NCBI RefSeq assembly: GCF_001905095.1 | Contig: NZ_LWLS01000127.1 | Location: forward strand, 186,001 to 250,000 | DNA length: 64,000 bases | Reading direction: 5' to 3' | DNA from: Micromonospora sp. CB01531 | GTDB taxonomy: Bacteria > Actinomycetota > Actinomycetes > Mycobacteriales > Micromonosporaceae | Shown here: positions 45,687-53,450 of the stretch, piece by piece | Numbering within the stretch: the stretch's first letter is position 1 | How the letters are laid out: each line of letters opens with the position of its first letter | The notes under the pieces: model-generated | Told to the model about the DNA's origin: nothing | What the model saw: only the letters and a program-made list of their open reading frames with translations | Databases searched by the model: none | Made by a program: the position numbers and the translations under genes

Positions 45687-46494
45687 GCTGAACGTACCCG
45701 CCAACGTGGCCACCACGGCCGTCGGCGAGCGGATCCCCACGGTGATCGTGGACGACGCCCACCTCATCTACCGGATCTACGGCGCCGGCACGGGTAGTGC
45801 CGCGTCCCCGGCGGCCGCGCTGCGGCGGATCGTCCGCCGGCAGCCCCAGAAGCCCACGCTGCGGGAGGTGCACGCGGTCAAGGGCGTCAGCTTCACCGCC
45901 TACCGGGGTGAGGCGGTCGGCCTGATCGGCAGCAACGGCTCCGGCAAGTCGACCCTGCTGCGGGCCATCGCCGGGCTGATGCCGGTCAACCGGGGCGCGA
46001 TCTACACCCAGGGCCAGCCCTCCCTGCTCGGCGTCAACGCCGCGCTGCTCGGCGACCTGTCCGGCGAGCGCAACGTCGTACTCGGCTGCCTGGCCATGGG
46101 CATGAGCCCGGAGCAGGTCAAGAAGGCCACCTCCGAGATCCTCGCCTTCTCCGGGATCAACGAGCGCGACGACTTCGCCTCCCTGCCGATGCGGACGTAC
46201 TCCTCCGGCATGCAGGCCCGGCTGCGCTTCTCGATCTCCGCCGCCAAGCGGCACGACGTACTGCTGATCGACGAGGCCCTCGCCACCGGCGACTCCCGGT
46301 TCCGCCGACGCAGCGAGCAGCGCATCCGCCAGCTGCGCGAGGACGCGGGTACCGTTTTCCTGGTCAGCCACTCGATCAGCTCGATCCGGGACACCTGCGA
46401 GCGGTCGATCTGGCTTGAGTCTGGGTTGATCCGGATGGACGGCCCCACCGACGAGGTGACCAAGGCGTACGAGAACTACATGGCCAGCCGCTAA
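45679..46494 (+). CDS. ABC exporter ATPase (TagH/Wzt-like)
   Basis: A 271-residue ATPase. Walker A GSNGSGKST is at 84-92, the signature is YSSGMQARL, Walker B is DVLLIDEALATGD, and VFLVSHSISSIRDTCERSIW holds the switch His. The LREVHAVKGVSFTAYRGEAV region is typical of polysaccharide and teichoic-acid exporters. It has a ~60-residue N-terminal extension and lacks the long C-terminal carbohydrate-binding domain of Wzt proteins, so it is more like TagH core types. It energises export of lipid-linked polymer by the permease with which it is coupled. Confidence 0.92.
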   Translation: MAELNVPANVATTAVGERIPTVIVDDAHLIYRIYGAGTGSAASPAAALRRIVRRQPQKPTLREVHAVKGVSFTAYRGEAVGLIGSNGSGKSTLLRAIAGLMPVNRGAIYTQGQPSLLGVNAALLGDLSGERNVVLGCLAMGMSPEQVKKATSEILAFSGINERDDFASLPMRTYSSGMQARLRFSISAAKRHDVLLIDEALATGDSRFRRRSEQRIRQLREDAGTVFLVSHSISSIRDTCERSIWLESGLIRMDGPTDEVTKAYENYMASR

Positions 46495-46510
46495 GGCGGC
46501 AGCGGGTTTC

Positions 46511-46548
46511 GACGGCCGGCGCCGCCCTCGCGGGCGACGCCGGCCGTC
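46511..46548 (+). terminator. Hairpin after the ABC transporter genes
   Basis: GACGGCCGGCG and CGCCGGCCGTC are perfect 11-bp arms, with an inner CGCCC/GGGCG stem. It starts 17 bp past the ATPase stop. No T-tract is present. It may terminate or attenuate transcription into the CDP-ribitol gene. Confidence 0.6.
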
Positions 46549-46606
46549 GGGACGTTACGTCGGACGCCACTCACCCCCAACCGCTCATGGATCAGTGAGG
46601 ACCGCA

Positions 46607-48190
46607 ATGACGCAGGACCGCACCACCGCACCGGATGCCACGCCGGCTGGCCCGGCACCCTGGCGCCCCTCGCGGACGGTGGCCGTGATCCTCGCCGGGG
46701 GGACCGGGACCCGCCTCGGGCTGGGCATCCCGAAGCAGCTGTTGAAGGTCGCGGGCAAGCCGATCGTCGAGCACACCCTCGCCGTCTTCGAGGCCGCGCC
46801 GGAGATCGACGAGATCATCGTGCTGATGGCCGCCGGCCACGTGGCGGAAGCCCGGCGGATCGTCGCGAACGCCAGCTTCCACAAGGTCAGCAAGGTGATC
46901 GAGGGCGGCGAGACCCGCAACGACACCACCCGGATCGCGCTCGACGCGATCGGTGCCGGCGATTTCAACGTCCTCTTCCACGACGCGGTCCGCCCGCTGG
47001 TCAGCGCCCGGATCGTGCGCGAGTGCGTGAACGCCCTCTGGACGTACTCGGCGGTCGACGTGGCCATCCCGTCCGCCGACACGATCATCCAGGTCGACGA
47101 GGACGACTGCATCACCGACATCCCGGTCCGCGCCACCCTGCGCCGGGGCCAGACCCCGCAGGCGTTCCGGTCCGGCACGATCCGGGAGGCGTACCGACGG
47201 GCCGAGGGCGACCCGGACTTCGCCGCCACCGACGACTGCGGCGTGGTGCTGCGCTATCTCCCCGGCACGCCGATCAAGGTGATCGACGGCTCGGACGAGA
47301 ACATCAAGGTCACCCACCCGGTCGACGTGCACCTGGCGGACAAGCTCTTCCAGCTCGCCGCCGCGCAGGCGCCCCGGGTGAGCGACCACCGCAGCTACAC
47401 CGAGGAGCTGACCGGCCGGACGATCGTGGTCTTCGGCGGCAGCTACGGCATCGGCCACGACCTCACCGAGCTGGCCCGCCGCTACGGCGCCCAGGTCTTC
47501 CCGTTCAGCCGCTCCACCACCGGCACCCACGTGGAGCGGGCCGAGGACGTGGCCGCGGCGCTGACGACCGCCTTCGAGGCGACCGGCCGGATCGACCACG
47601 TGGTGGTCACCGCCGGGATCCTGGAGAAGGGCGCCCTCGCGGAGATGGACGACGCGACGATGGACCGGCTCCTGCAGGTCAACTTCGTCGGCCCGGTCAC
47701 CGTCGCCCGGCAGTCGCTGCCGTACCTCCGGCAGACCAAGGGGCATCTGCTGCTCTACACCTCCAGCTCGTACACCCGCGGCCGCGCCCGGTACGCGCTC
47801 TACTCGGCCACCAAGGCGGCCCTGGTCAACCTGACCCAGGCGCTCGCCGACGAGTGGGCCGACTTCGGCGTACGGGTCAACTGCGTCAACCCGGAGCGCA
47901 CCGCCACGCCGATGCGTACCAGGGCGTTCGGCGAGGAGCCGGAGCACACCCTGCTCTCCGCTGAGGCGGTCGCGCAGGCCTCCCTCGACGTGCTCGTCTC
48001 CGAGCTGACCGGGCAGGTCATCGACGTCCGCCGGGCCCCCGGCGAGCAGCCGGTCGGCGAGCAGGTCGCCGTGGTGCCCGCCCAGCCGGACGCGCACCCG
48101 GCGGACTCTGACGCCAGACGCGCCGAGCTGGAGTTGTCGGAGCAGCTGCCCGCCGCGTCGACGCCGGGCCGGACGACCGAGGGACGGTAG
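46607..48190 (+). CDS. Bifunctional ribitol-5-phosphate cytidylyltransferase / ribulose-5-phosphate reductase (Bcs1-like)
   Basis: A 527-residue two-domain enzyme. The N-terminal IspD/TarI-type cytidylyltransferase (about 20-245) has VILAGGTGTRLGLGIPKQLL, VLFHDAVRPLVS and RRGQTPQAFRSGTI. The C-terminal SDR domain (about 265-470) has VFGGSYGIGHDLTELARRYG for NADPH and the catalytic YALYSATKAALVN. A ~55-residue acidic tail has no clear role. Haemophilus Bcs1 has the same fusion and makes CDP-ribitol from ribulose-5-phosphate. ATG at 46607 follows GTGAGGA. It lies 2 bp before the polymerase gene, so precursor and polymer synthesis are coupled. Confidence 0.88.
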   Translation: MTQDRTTAPDATPAGPAPWRPSRTVAVILAGGTGTRLGLGIPKQLLKVAGKPIVEHTLAVFEAAPEIDEIIVLMAAGHVAEARRIVANASFHKVSKVIEGGETRNDTTRIALDAIGAGDFNVLFHDAVRPLVSARIVRECVNALWTYSAVDVAIPSADTIIQVDEDDCITDIPVRATLRRGQTPQAFRSGTIREAYRRAEGDPDFAATDDCGVVLRYLPGTPIKVIDGSDENIKVTHPVDVHLADKLFQLAAAQAPRVSDHRSYTEELTGRTIVVFGGSYGIGHDLTELARRYGAQVFPFSRSTTGTHVERAEDVAAALTTAFEATGRIDHVVVTAGILEKGALAEMDDATMDRLLQVNFVGPVTVARQSLPYLRQTKGHLLLYTSSSYTRGRARYALYSATKAALVNLTQALADEWADFGVRVNCVNPERTATPMRTRAFGEEPEHTLLSAEAVAQASLDVLVSELTGQVIDVRRAPGEQPVGEQVAVVPAQPDAHPADSDARRAELELSEQLPAASTPGRTTEGR

Positions 48191-48192
48191 CG

Positions 48193-49908
48193 ATGCGTGG
48201 TGACCTGGTCCGGAAGCTGCTCGCCCGGGCACTGACCACCGGGCTGGCGGTGCTGGCGTTCCTCGTCGTGGCGCTCACCGGCGCGACCGGCTGGGGGCTG
48301 GCGATCGCGGTCGCCGCCCTGGCCGCCGCCGGATGGGAACGCCGGGTACGGCCCACCGCCGACGGCGTCGCCGAGTCGGTGCTGGTCGCCGCCGGGATCC
48401 TGGTCGGGTACGCCCGCCGCCTCGACGCCGGCTTCGATCCGGGGCTGGCCGCCACCGCGCTGGTGCTGCTCGGCCTGGTGCTGCTGGTCGGCCCGCTGCG
48501 GGAGGCCGGGGCGCTGGAGATCCGCGCGGCCAACCTGCCGGTCCGCACCTGGACACCGCTGGTGGCCGCGCGGCTCGGTGACGCCCTGCTGGTGCTGCTC
48601 GCCGTGGTGGCGGCGGCCGCCGTCCTCGCCCTGCCGGTCTGGCTCGCGCTGGTCGCCGCCCTGCTGGTCGGGGCCGGGTGCGGCGCGGTCGGGCTGGACC
48701 TGGCCCGGCGGCGGTTCCGGCCGCCGGCCGGGGGCGGTCCGGTGGGCCGGGCGCTGCGCCGCCACCAGCCCGAGTTCGTGCTCTACTTCTCCGCCCCGCC
48801 CGGGTCGGAGTACCAGGTCACCATGTGGCTGCCCTATCTGGAGCGGATCGGCCGGCCGTTCCTGGTCATGCTGCGGGAGCCGGAGTTCCTGCCGGCGATC
48901 GCCGCCGCGACCAGCGCGCCCGTGGTGTTCTGCCCGACGCTCAAGGCCATGGACGAGGCCCTGGTGCCCAGCCTGCGGGCGGCGTTCTACGTCAACCACG
49001 GTGCGAAGAACAGCCACTGCATCCGGTTCGGCCACCTGACCCACGTGCAGCTGCACCACGGGGACAGCGACAAGGCGCCCAGCGCCAACCCGGTGTCGGC
49101 GATCTTCGACCGGATCTTCGTGGCCGGGCAGGCCGCGATCGAGCGGTACGCCCGCGCCGGCGTGGAGATCCCCGCCGAGAAGTTCGTCGTGGTCGGCCGC
49201 CCCCAGGTGGAGGCGATCGAGGTACGCCGGGAGCAGGTCCGGGGCGTGGCCAACCCGACGGTGCTCTACACGCCGACCTGGACGGGGCACCACGCGGACG
49301 CGAACTACTGCTCTCTTCCGGTGGCCGAGACGGTGCTCCGCCGGCTGCTGGACCGGGGCGCCACGGTGATCCTGCGGCACCACCCGTACACCGCGCAGAA
49401 CCCGGCCTCGGCGCGGCAGCTGGCCCGGCTCACCGAGCTGCTCGCCGCGGACCGGACGAAGACCGGCCGGGCGCACCTGTGGGGCGCGGCGGCCGGCCGC
49501 GAGCTGACCCTGACCGACTGCGTCAACCGCTCCGACGCCCTGGTCTCGGACGTCTCCGGGGTGATCTCCGACTACCTCTACTCCGGCAAGCCGTACGCGG
49601 TGACCGACATGGGCGCCGACGGCGACGAGTTCGTCGCCCGGTTCCCCCTGGCCGGCTCCGGCTACGTGCTGCGCCGGGACATGTCCAACGTGGACGAGGT
49701 GCTGACCGAGCTGCTCGACACCGACCCGAAGGCCGCGGCCCGCTGGGCCACCCGCACCCGCTACCTGGGCGACTTCCCCGCCGATTCGTACGCCGAGGCG
49801 TTCCTCGACGCCGCCCGCCGGCAGCTCGAACCCGGCTGGAACCCGCCGGCCCCGCGCGCCGCCGACGCGGTCACGCCGGACGGCTCGCCGCTGTCCCCCA
49901 CCGCCTGA
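48193..49908 (+). CDS. CDP-ribitol/CDP-glycerol polyol-phosphate transferase (TagF/TarL-like) with N-terminal membrane domain
   Basis: A 571-residue protein. The first ~180 residues hold four to five hydrophobic helices (LAVLAFLVVALTGATGWGLA ... LLVLLAVVAAAAVLALPVWL). The C-terminal ~380 residues are a CDP-glycerol glycerophosphotransferase domain: LYFSAPPGSEYQVTMWLPYL, VQLHHGDSDKAPSANPV (the catalytic His-Gly region), LYTPTWTGHH, VILRHHPYTAQNP and ALVSDVSGVISDYLYSGKP. The family builds poly(glycerol- or ribitol-phosphate) chains of teichoic acid at the inner membrane face. The adjacent CDP-ribitol enzyme favours ribitol. Anchoring by true helices is unusual, since TagF binds the membrane peripherally. 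Confidence 0.87.
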   Translation: MRGDLVRKLLARALTTGLAVLAFLVVALTGATGWGLAIAVAALAAAGWERRVRPTADGVAESVLVAAGILVGYARRLDAGFDPGLAATALVLLGLVLLVGPLREAGALEIRAANLPVRTWTPLVAARLGDALLVLLAVVAAAAVLALPVWLALVAALLVGAGCGAVGLDLARRRFRPPAGGGPVGRALRRHQPEFVLYFSAPPGSEYQVTMWLPYLERIGRPFLVMLREPEFLPAIAAATSAPVVFCPTLKAMDEALVPSLRAAFYVNHGAKNSHCIRFGHLTHVQLHHGDSDKAPSANPVSAIFDRIFVAGQAAIERYARAGVEIPAEKFVVVGRPQVEAIEVRREQVRGVANPTVLYTPTWTGHHADANYCSLPVAETVLRRLLDRGATVILRHHPYTAQNPASARQLARLTELLAADRTKTGRAHLWGAAAGRELTLTDCVNRSDALVSDVSGVISDYLYSGKPYAVTDMGADGDEFVARFPLAGSGYVLRRDMSNVDEVLTELLDTDPKAAARWATRTRYLGDFPADSYAEAFLDAARRQLEPGWNPPAPRAADAVTPDGSPLSPTA

Positions 49909-49924
49909 CCCACCCCCCACCGCC

Positions 49925-49957
49925 TGACCGCTCCGTCGCCATTGGCCGGAGCGGTCA
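49925..49957. terminator. Terminator hairpin at the end of the glycopolymer locus
   Basis: TGACCGCTCCG and CGGAGCGGTCA are perfect 11-bp arms with an inner GCC-ATT-GGC stem-loop, starting 17 bp after the polymerase stop. Confidence 0.7.
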
Positions 49958-49992
49958 TCGGCGTGTCGACAACCACCGCCATATATTCCTCA

Positions 49993-50021
49993 TTGTAAAT
50001 ATTTATCTTCATCATCATACT
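49993..50021 (+). promoter_or_regulatory. Candidate promoter of the M23 peptidase gene in an A/T-rich island
   Basis: TTGTAA, a 17-bp spacer and CATACT lie in an unusually A/T-rich stretch (about 49980-50025) some 97 bp upstream of the ATG. The base composition contrasts sharply with the surroundings. Confidence 0.55.
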
Positions 50022-50117
50022 TGCTCCCGGGCGCCCAGCCGACGCGGTGTAGTCGGCCCCCTTGCCGGCGACGCGGCCCGTCCGCACGCCGGCCACCCCT
50101 CGTCCACAGGAGCACCT

Positions 50118-51047
50118 ATGAAAAGCGTTTTCCGTCAGCTCGCCATGTGGCTCGGCGCGCTCACGCTCGCCGTAGCGGCCGCACTGACCGGCCCGACCGC
50201 GGCCCAGGCCGCGGCGCCGGCCTGGCCCCTGCTCAGCAACGGCTCGACCGACACCAACGTCACCACCGCCCAGTACCTGCTCCGCCACCGCCGCTACAGC
50301 CTCACGATCGACGGCCAGTACGGCCCCGGCACCACCTCGGCGGTGAAGTCCTTCCAGTCGGCCAACGGCCTCTCCGCCGACGGCGTCATCGGGGCGCAGA
50401 CCTGGGGCAAGCTGGTGGTCACCCTGAGCCCCGGGGCCAACAACGACGCGGTCCGCGCGCTGCAGGTCGCACTCAACAAGTACGGCTACAACCTGGTCGT
50501 GGACGGCGACTGGGGCCCCGCCACGACCAACGCCGTGAACAGCTTCAAGTCCGCCCGTGGCCTCTCCGGCGGCTCGGTCGACACCACCACCTGGCAGTAT
50601 CTGACCGGCGGCACCGGCAGCGGCAACTACCGCCTGGTCATCGGCAAGTCGGTGCTACCCCGCAGCGAGTACGACGATCCGCACCACGACTACCCGGCGA
50701 TCGACCTGCCCACCCTGACCGGCACGACCACGTACGCGATCACCTCCGGGACGATCGGGCACGTGGGCGGCAGCTGCGGCCTCGGCATCGGCATCACCGG
50801 CGACGACGGCGCCTACTACCTGTACTGCCACCTGAACTCGCGCTCGGTCGCGGCCGGCTCCCGGGTCAGCGCCGGCCAGGTCCTCGGCTACACCGGGGCC
50901 ACCGGCAACGTGACCGGCCCCCACCTGCACCTGGAGGTCCGGGTCAACGGCGCCAACCGATGCCCGCAGAACATGCTGCTGGCCATCTACGACGGCGTCG
51001 CCGTACCCGCCCCGTCCACCCTGCCCGCCACCGGCTGCTTCTACTGA
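50118..51047 (+). CDS. Secreted peptidoglycan hydrolase: two PG-binding repeats plus M23 peptidase
   Basis: A 309-residue exported protein. A signal peptide (LAMWLGALTLAVAAALTG, cut near AQA-A at about 33) is followed by two peptidoglycan_binding_1 repeats (LRHRRYSLTIDGQYGPGTTS at about 55-74; LNKYGYNLVVDGDWGPATTN at about 118-137). The C-terminal peptidase_M23 domain has the zinc ligands in HHDYPAIDLP and GPHLHLEVRVNG. LysM-free PG_binding-M23 proteins cut peptide cross-links in cell walls. GGAG precedes the ATG. It stands alone after the glycopolymer locus, with its own promoter and terminator. Confidence 0.92.
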   Translation: MKSVFRQLAMWLGALTLAVAAALTGPTAAQAAAPAWPLLSNGSTDTNVTTAQYLLRHRRYSLTIDGQYGPGTTSAVKSFQSANGLSADGVIGAQTWGKLVVTLSPGANNDAVRALQVALNKYGYNLVVDGDWGPATTNAVNSFKSARGLSGGSVDTTTWQYLTGGTGSGNYRLVIGKSVLPRSEYDDPHHDYPAIDLPTLTGTTTYAITSGTIGHVGGSCGLGIGITGDDGAYYLYCHLNSRSVAAGSRVSAGQVLGYTGATGNVTGPHLHLEVRVNGANRCPQNMLLAIYDGVAVPAPSTLPATGCFY

Positions 51048-51061
51048 CGCAACCTGCGGTC

Positions 51062-51099
51062 GTGATGTCGTCGCCCTGCCGGCGGGGCAGCGGCGTCAC
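51062..51099. terminator. Terminator hairpin between convergent genes
   Basis: CGCC/GGCG and CTGCC/GGCAG stems, with outer GTGA/TCAC pairing, form a nested hairpin that overlaps the stop codon of the convergent hydrolase gene. Confidence 0.5.
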
Positions 51100-51863
51100 G
51101 GCCGGCCGGGCGCTGCGAACGGCGCGAGCAGGTCGAGGACCACGGCGGGGTCCTCGACGTGCGCGTTGTGGCCGAGCCCCGGCAGCGTCGCCACCGGCAC
51201 GCCCAGCTCCTTGAGCTGCGCGTCGGACACCATCGGGTCCTGCTCCCCCCGGGCCAGCAGGACCGGCACGTCGGTCGCGGCGAGCAGGGCGGGCAGCTGC
51301 GGCTCCCCGACCGCGAACGCGGCCGGGTCCATGGCCAGCCGCCAGCGGCCGTCCTCGCGGCGCAGCCCGGCGTCCACCACCGGGTGGTCGGGGGCGAACA
51401 GCCCGGCCAGCCCGGCCACCCGCAGGTAACGGCGGGCGGCCTCGTCCCGGCTGGCGAACCAGGCCACCGGCCGCTGGGCCAGCTCGCGGGCCTTGTCCAG
51501 CTCGGCCGGCGACCAGGCGACCTTGATGCCGAGCCCGACCACCCCGTCGATCGGAAGCTGCCGCGCCCGCGCGGCCAGCGCCAGCGCCACCACCCCGCCG
51601 AGCGAGTGCCCGAGCACCACCAGCCGGTCCCGGGGGCCGAGCCGGTCGGCGACCGGGCCGAGCCCCGCCACCACCCGGTCCGCGAGCGCCTCGAAGGAGT
51701 ACGCCGGCAGCTGCGGCGACCAGCCGTGCCCGGCCAGGTCGGGGGCCAGCCAGCGGCCCGCCCAGCGGCGCTCCAGCAGCGGCGCCCAGGGCAGCCACAC
51801 CTCACCGGTGGCGCCCATGCCGTGCAGCAGCAGCAGATGGCGGGTACCCGTCTCGTCGCCCAT
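51096..51863 (-). CDS. Alpha/beta hydrolase
   Basis: A 255-residue cytoplasmic hydrolase. The oxyanion region LLLLHGMGATGEVW lies at about 10-23, the nucleophile elbow is GHSLGG at about 104-109, the acid is probably the Asp of ARGEQDPMVSD, and the catalytic His is in GLGHNAHVEDP. The lid region (about 130-180) is helical. The family includes esterases, lactonases and haloperoxidase-like proteins; the substrate cannot be told. It is monocistronic, with a start at ATG 51863 beginning MGDETGTRHLLLL. Confidence 0.9.
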   Translation of the reverse strand: MGDETGTRHLLLLHGMGATGEVWLPWAPLLERRWAGRWLAPDLAGHGWSPQLPAYSFEALADRVVAGLGPVADRLGPRDRLVVLGHSLGGVVALALAARARQLPIDGVVGLGIKVAWSPAELDKARELAQRPVAWFASRDEAARRYLRVAGLAGLFAPDHPVVDAGLRREDGRWRLAMDPAAFAVGEPQLPALLAATDVPVLLARGEQDPMVSDAQLKELGVPVATLPGLGHNAHVEDPAVVLDLLAPFAAPGRP

Positions 51864-51917
51864 ACGGCGCAGTGTGCCACCGGACGGACACCAGGCGCGA
51901 GACCGGCCCCGGATACG

Positions 51918-51954
51918 ACGTCGGGCACCGGCTCCAGGAGCCGGTGCCCGACGT
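51918..51954 (-). terminator. Very stable terminator hairpin after the C39-like gene
   Basis: ACGTCGGGCACCGGCT and AGCCGGTGCCCGACGT form a perfect 16-bp stem with a 5-nt CCAGG loop, 12 bp past the stop of the C39-like gene. It would end the riboswitch-controlled transcript. Confidence 0.8.
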
Positions 51955-51966
51955 GCAGGGGTGGGA

Positions 51967-52806
51967 TCAGGCTGAGTAGCCGCGGGTGCCGGCCCAGTTC
52001 GCCAGATCGATGGTGGTGATCCAGTACTCGGGCAGCGCCGGGTTCGCCGAGTCGGCGATCCGCACCGTCCGGCCGTCGTCCTGGTAGCCGACCACCGCGA
52101 TGTAGTGGCCGCCGGGGAACGAGTGCCAACCGCCGTTAGTGTCGGTGGCGGAGCCGGCGATGTTGACCACCACGCCGCGGCCGTCGGTGATCGCCTTGAC
52201 CACGTCGGCCTGGAGCTGGTCCATCTGCGCCGGGGTCGCGGCCTGGCCGGGGATCATGTGGGTCCGGTACGGGTTGCCCTTGACCATCTGGTTCAGCCCG
52301 CGGGTGGTGTCCTCGGCCGAGTTGGTGCCGTTCTCGCCGGCGTTCAGCGGGGCGACCATCGCGTCCTGGGTGGTCTCGACACCGCTCGCGCTCAGCGCGT
52401 TGCGCACCGCGGCCGGACCGCAGTTCCAGTAGGCGGTCTGGGCCTCGTAGTTGTAGTCGAGGACCTTCTTCGATGGCGGCTTCGGCTTCGCCTTCGCGGT
52501 CTTCGTCACGTCAGGGTCCGGCTTGGCCGAGCTGGCCGACGGCGACGCGCTCGGCGACGCGCTGGGCGAGGCGGTCGGGGACGGGGCGGCGACCCGGGCC
52601 TCGCTCCGGGTGGCGACGTCACCGAGGCGCGGGGCCAGTTCGGCGACGGCGGCGGTGGTCTCCTGCCGGACCGGCGCGTCGTTCGTGCTGGCCAGTGCCG
52701 CGCTGGCGCTGCCGGCCAGCACGAGGGCCGCGGCGGAGCCGGCGACGATCTGGTACGGGCGCTCGGTCGCGAGGCGCCGCAGCTGACGCTTCAGGTGGTG
52801 CTTCAC
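51967..52806 (-). CDS. Exported C39-like cysteine peptidase-family protein under c-di-AMP riboswitch control
   Basis: A 279-residue protein. A basic N-terminus (HHLKRQLRRLATERP) is followed by a hydrophobic signal or anchor (IVAGSAAALVLAGSASAAL), then a Ser/Pro/Ala linker with a tandem repeat (SPSASPSASPSAS). The C39_2-type papain-like domain has Cys129 in QTAYWNCGPAAVRNAL, His234 in FPGGHYIAVVGYQ and the following Asp in IADSANPALPEYW. GTG at 52806 has GGAGG five bases upstream and is preferred over 52818. C39-like exported proteins of actinobacteria probably act in the cell wall; the substrate is unknown. The 350-nt leader holds a ydaO-type riboswitch. Confidence 0.85.
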   Translation of the reverse strand: MKHHLKRQLRRLATERPYQIVAGSAAALVLAGSASAALASTNDAPVRQETTAAVAELAPRLGDVATRSEARVAAPSPTASPSASPSASPSASSAKPDPDVTKTAKAKPKPPSKKVLDYNYEAQTAYWNCGPAAVRNALSASGVETTQDAMVAPLNAGENGTNSAEDTTRGLNQMVKGNPYRTHMIPGQAATPAQMDQLQADVVKAITDGRGVVVNIAGSATDTNGGWHSFPGGHYIAVVGYQDDGRTVRIADSANPALPEYWITTIDLANWAGTRGYSA

Positions 52807-52891
52807 GTGTTCCTCCACGGGGGCCGGAGCGGCACACGCCGACCCGACGCGCGGAGTAGCTCACGCGCGTTCCTGGGCGGGTGGCCGCGGG

Positions 52892-52915
52892 AAAAGTGCG
52901 CCCGGCGGACCGGGC
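52892..52915 (-). terminator. Candidate riboswitch expression-platform terminator
   Basis: On the minus strand GCCCGG-TCCG-CCGGGC (6-bp stem, 4-nt loop) is followed four bases later by TTTT. It lies between the riboswitch and the C39-like gene, 86 nt before the start codon. It is the only hairpin in the leader with a T-run, so it is the likely point of ligand-dependent termination. Confidence 0.5.
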
Positions 52916-53029
52916 AGCGGGGGTCGGTTACCGGAACGGACTCGCCGGTCAGGCGAGCGCCGGCACCGTGGCGCCGTGGAGGCGGGGGGAGGATCGGGGG
53001 GTGGTTCGCACGAGGTTGGAACTCCTTCC

Positions 53030-53155
53030 GTGGCCGCCTACCGGGTTAGCTGACGGATTCGGGCGGGAAGTAGGCCCTACCGCGGGCCTCGGCGCGCGGA
53101 TTCACCCCGGTGTTGCACTGGGTCCCCGGTTCGTGAGATCACGATTGAGCGGGTC
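53030..53155 (-). promoter_or_regulatory. ydaO/yuaA-type c-di-AMP riboswitch
   Basis: Read on the minus strand, the conserved blocks of this class (known from B. subtilis ydaO) appear in order: CCGCTCAAT (53152-53144); a CGTGATCTCACG hairpin; GGGGACCCA (53127-53119); GGGGTGAATCC (53108-53098); a variable GC stem with GGTAGGGCC; CCCGAATCCGTCAGCTAACC and then CGGTAGGCGG (53063-53034). The 5' CCGC pairs with the 3' GCGG to close P1. These blocks match the ydaO consensus as I remember it almost base for base. It lies about 225 nt before the C39-like gene. In known cases c-di-AMP binding turns expression off. Confidence 0.93.
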
Positions 53156-53201
53156 GGCGCGGCGTCGCCACTTGCGATCGAAAACCGCACCGGACGCGCT
53201 G

Positions 53202-53230
53202 ACACTACCGGTGGGTACGCCGCCTGCCAA
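53202..53230 (-). promoter_or_regulatory. Promoter of the riboswitch transcript
   Basis: On the minus strand TTGGCA (53230-53225), a 17-bp spacer and TAGTGT (53207-53202) put transcription start near 53195, about 40 nt before the riboswitch. From here up to 53450 I see no gene. Confidence 0.6.
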
Positions 53231-53450
53231 GCGCGCCCACCTGCGTAAACGTCAACCGCCGTTACCGATACCGGAACAGCCGGTCACTGACCTGACTCAA
53301 TGGGACGACCGTTTTTAACAGGAACCGTCGGGTGACTATCGGACATCCGGGTGGGGATCGAAGGGAATTGCGGGGCTCGATCGCCCGACCTGATCCGGTT
53401 GACCGTTTCCCCGGTCGCCGTGACCGAGCTCACCGAATTCGGATAACGAT

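Noticed and set aside
52540..52580. Short tandem DNA repeat that might be a CRISPR or satellite
   Set aside because: It is a 12-bp in-frame repeat coding the SPSASPSAS linker of the C39-like protein, with no spacers.
52881..53318. 145-codon plus-strand open frame in the C39/53451 gap
   Set aside because: It runs antisense through the c-di-AMP riboswitch. Its translation is Arg/Pro-rich with no motif.
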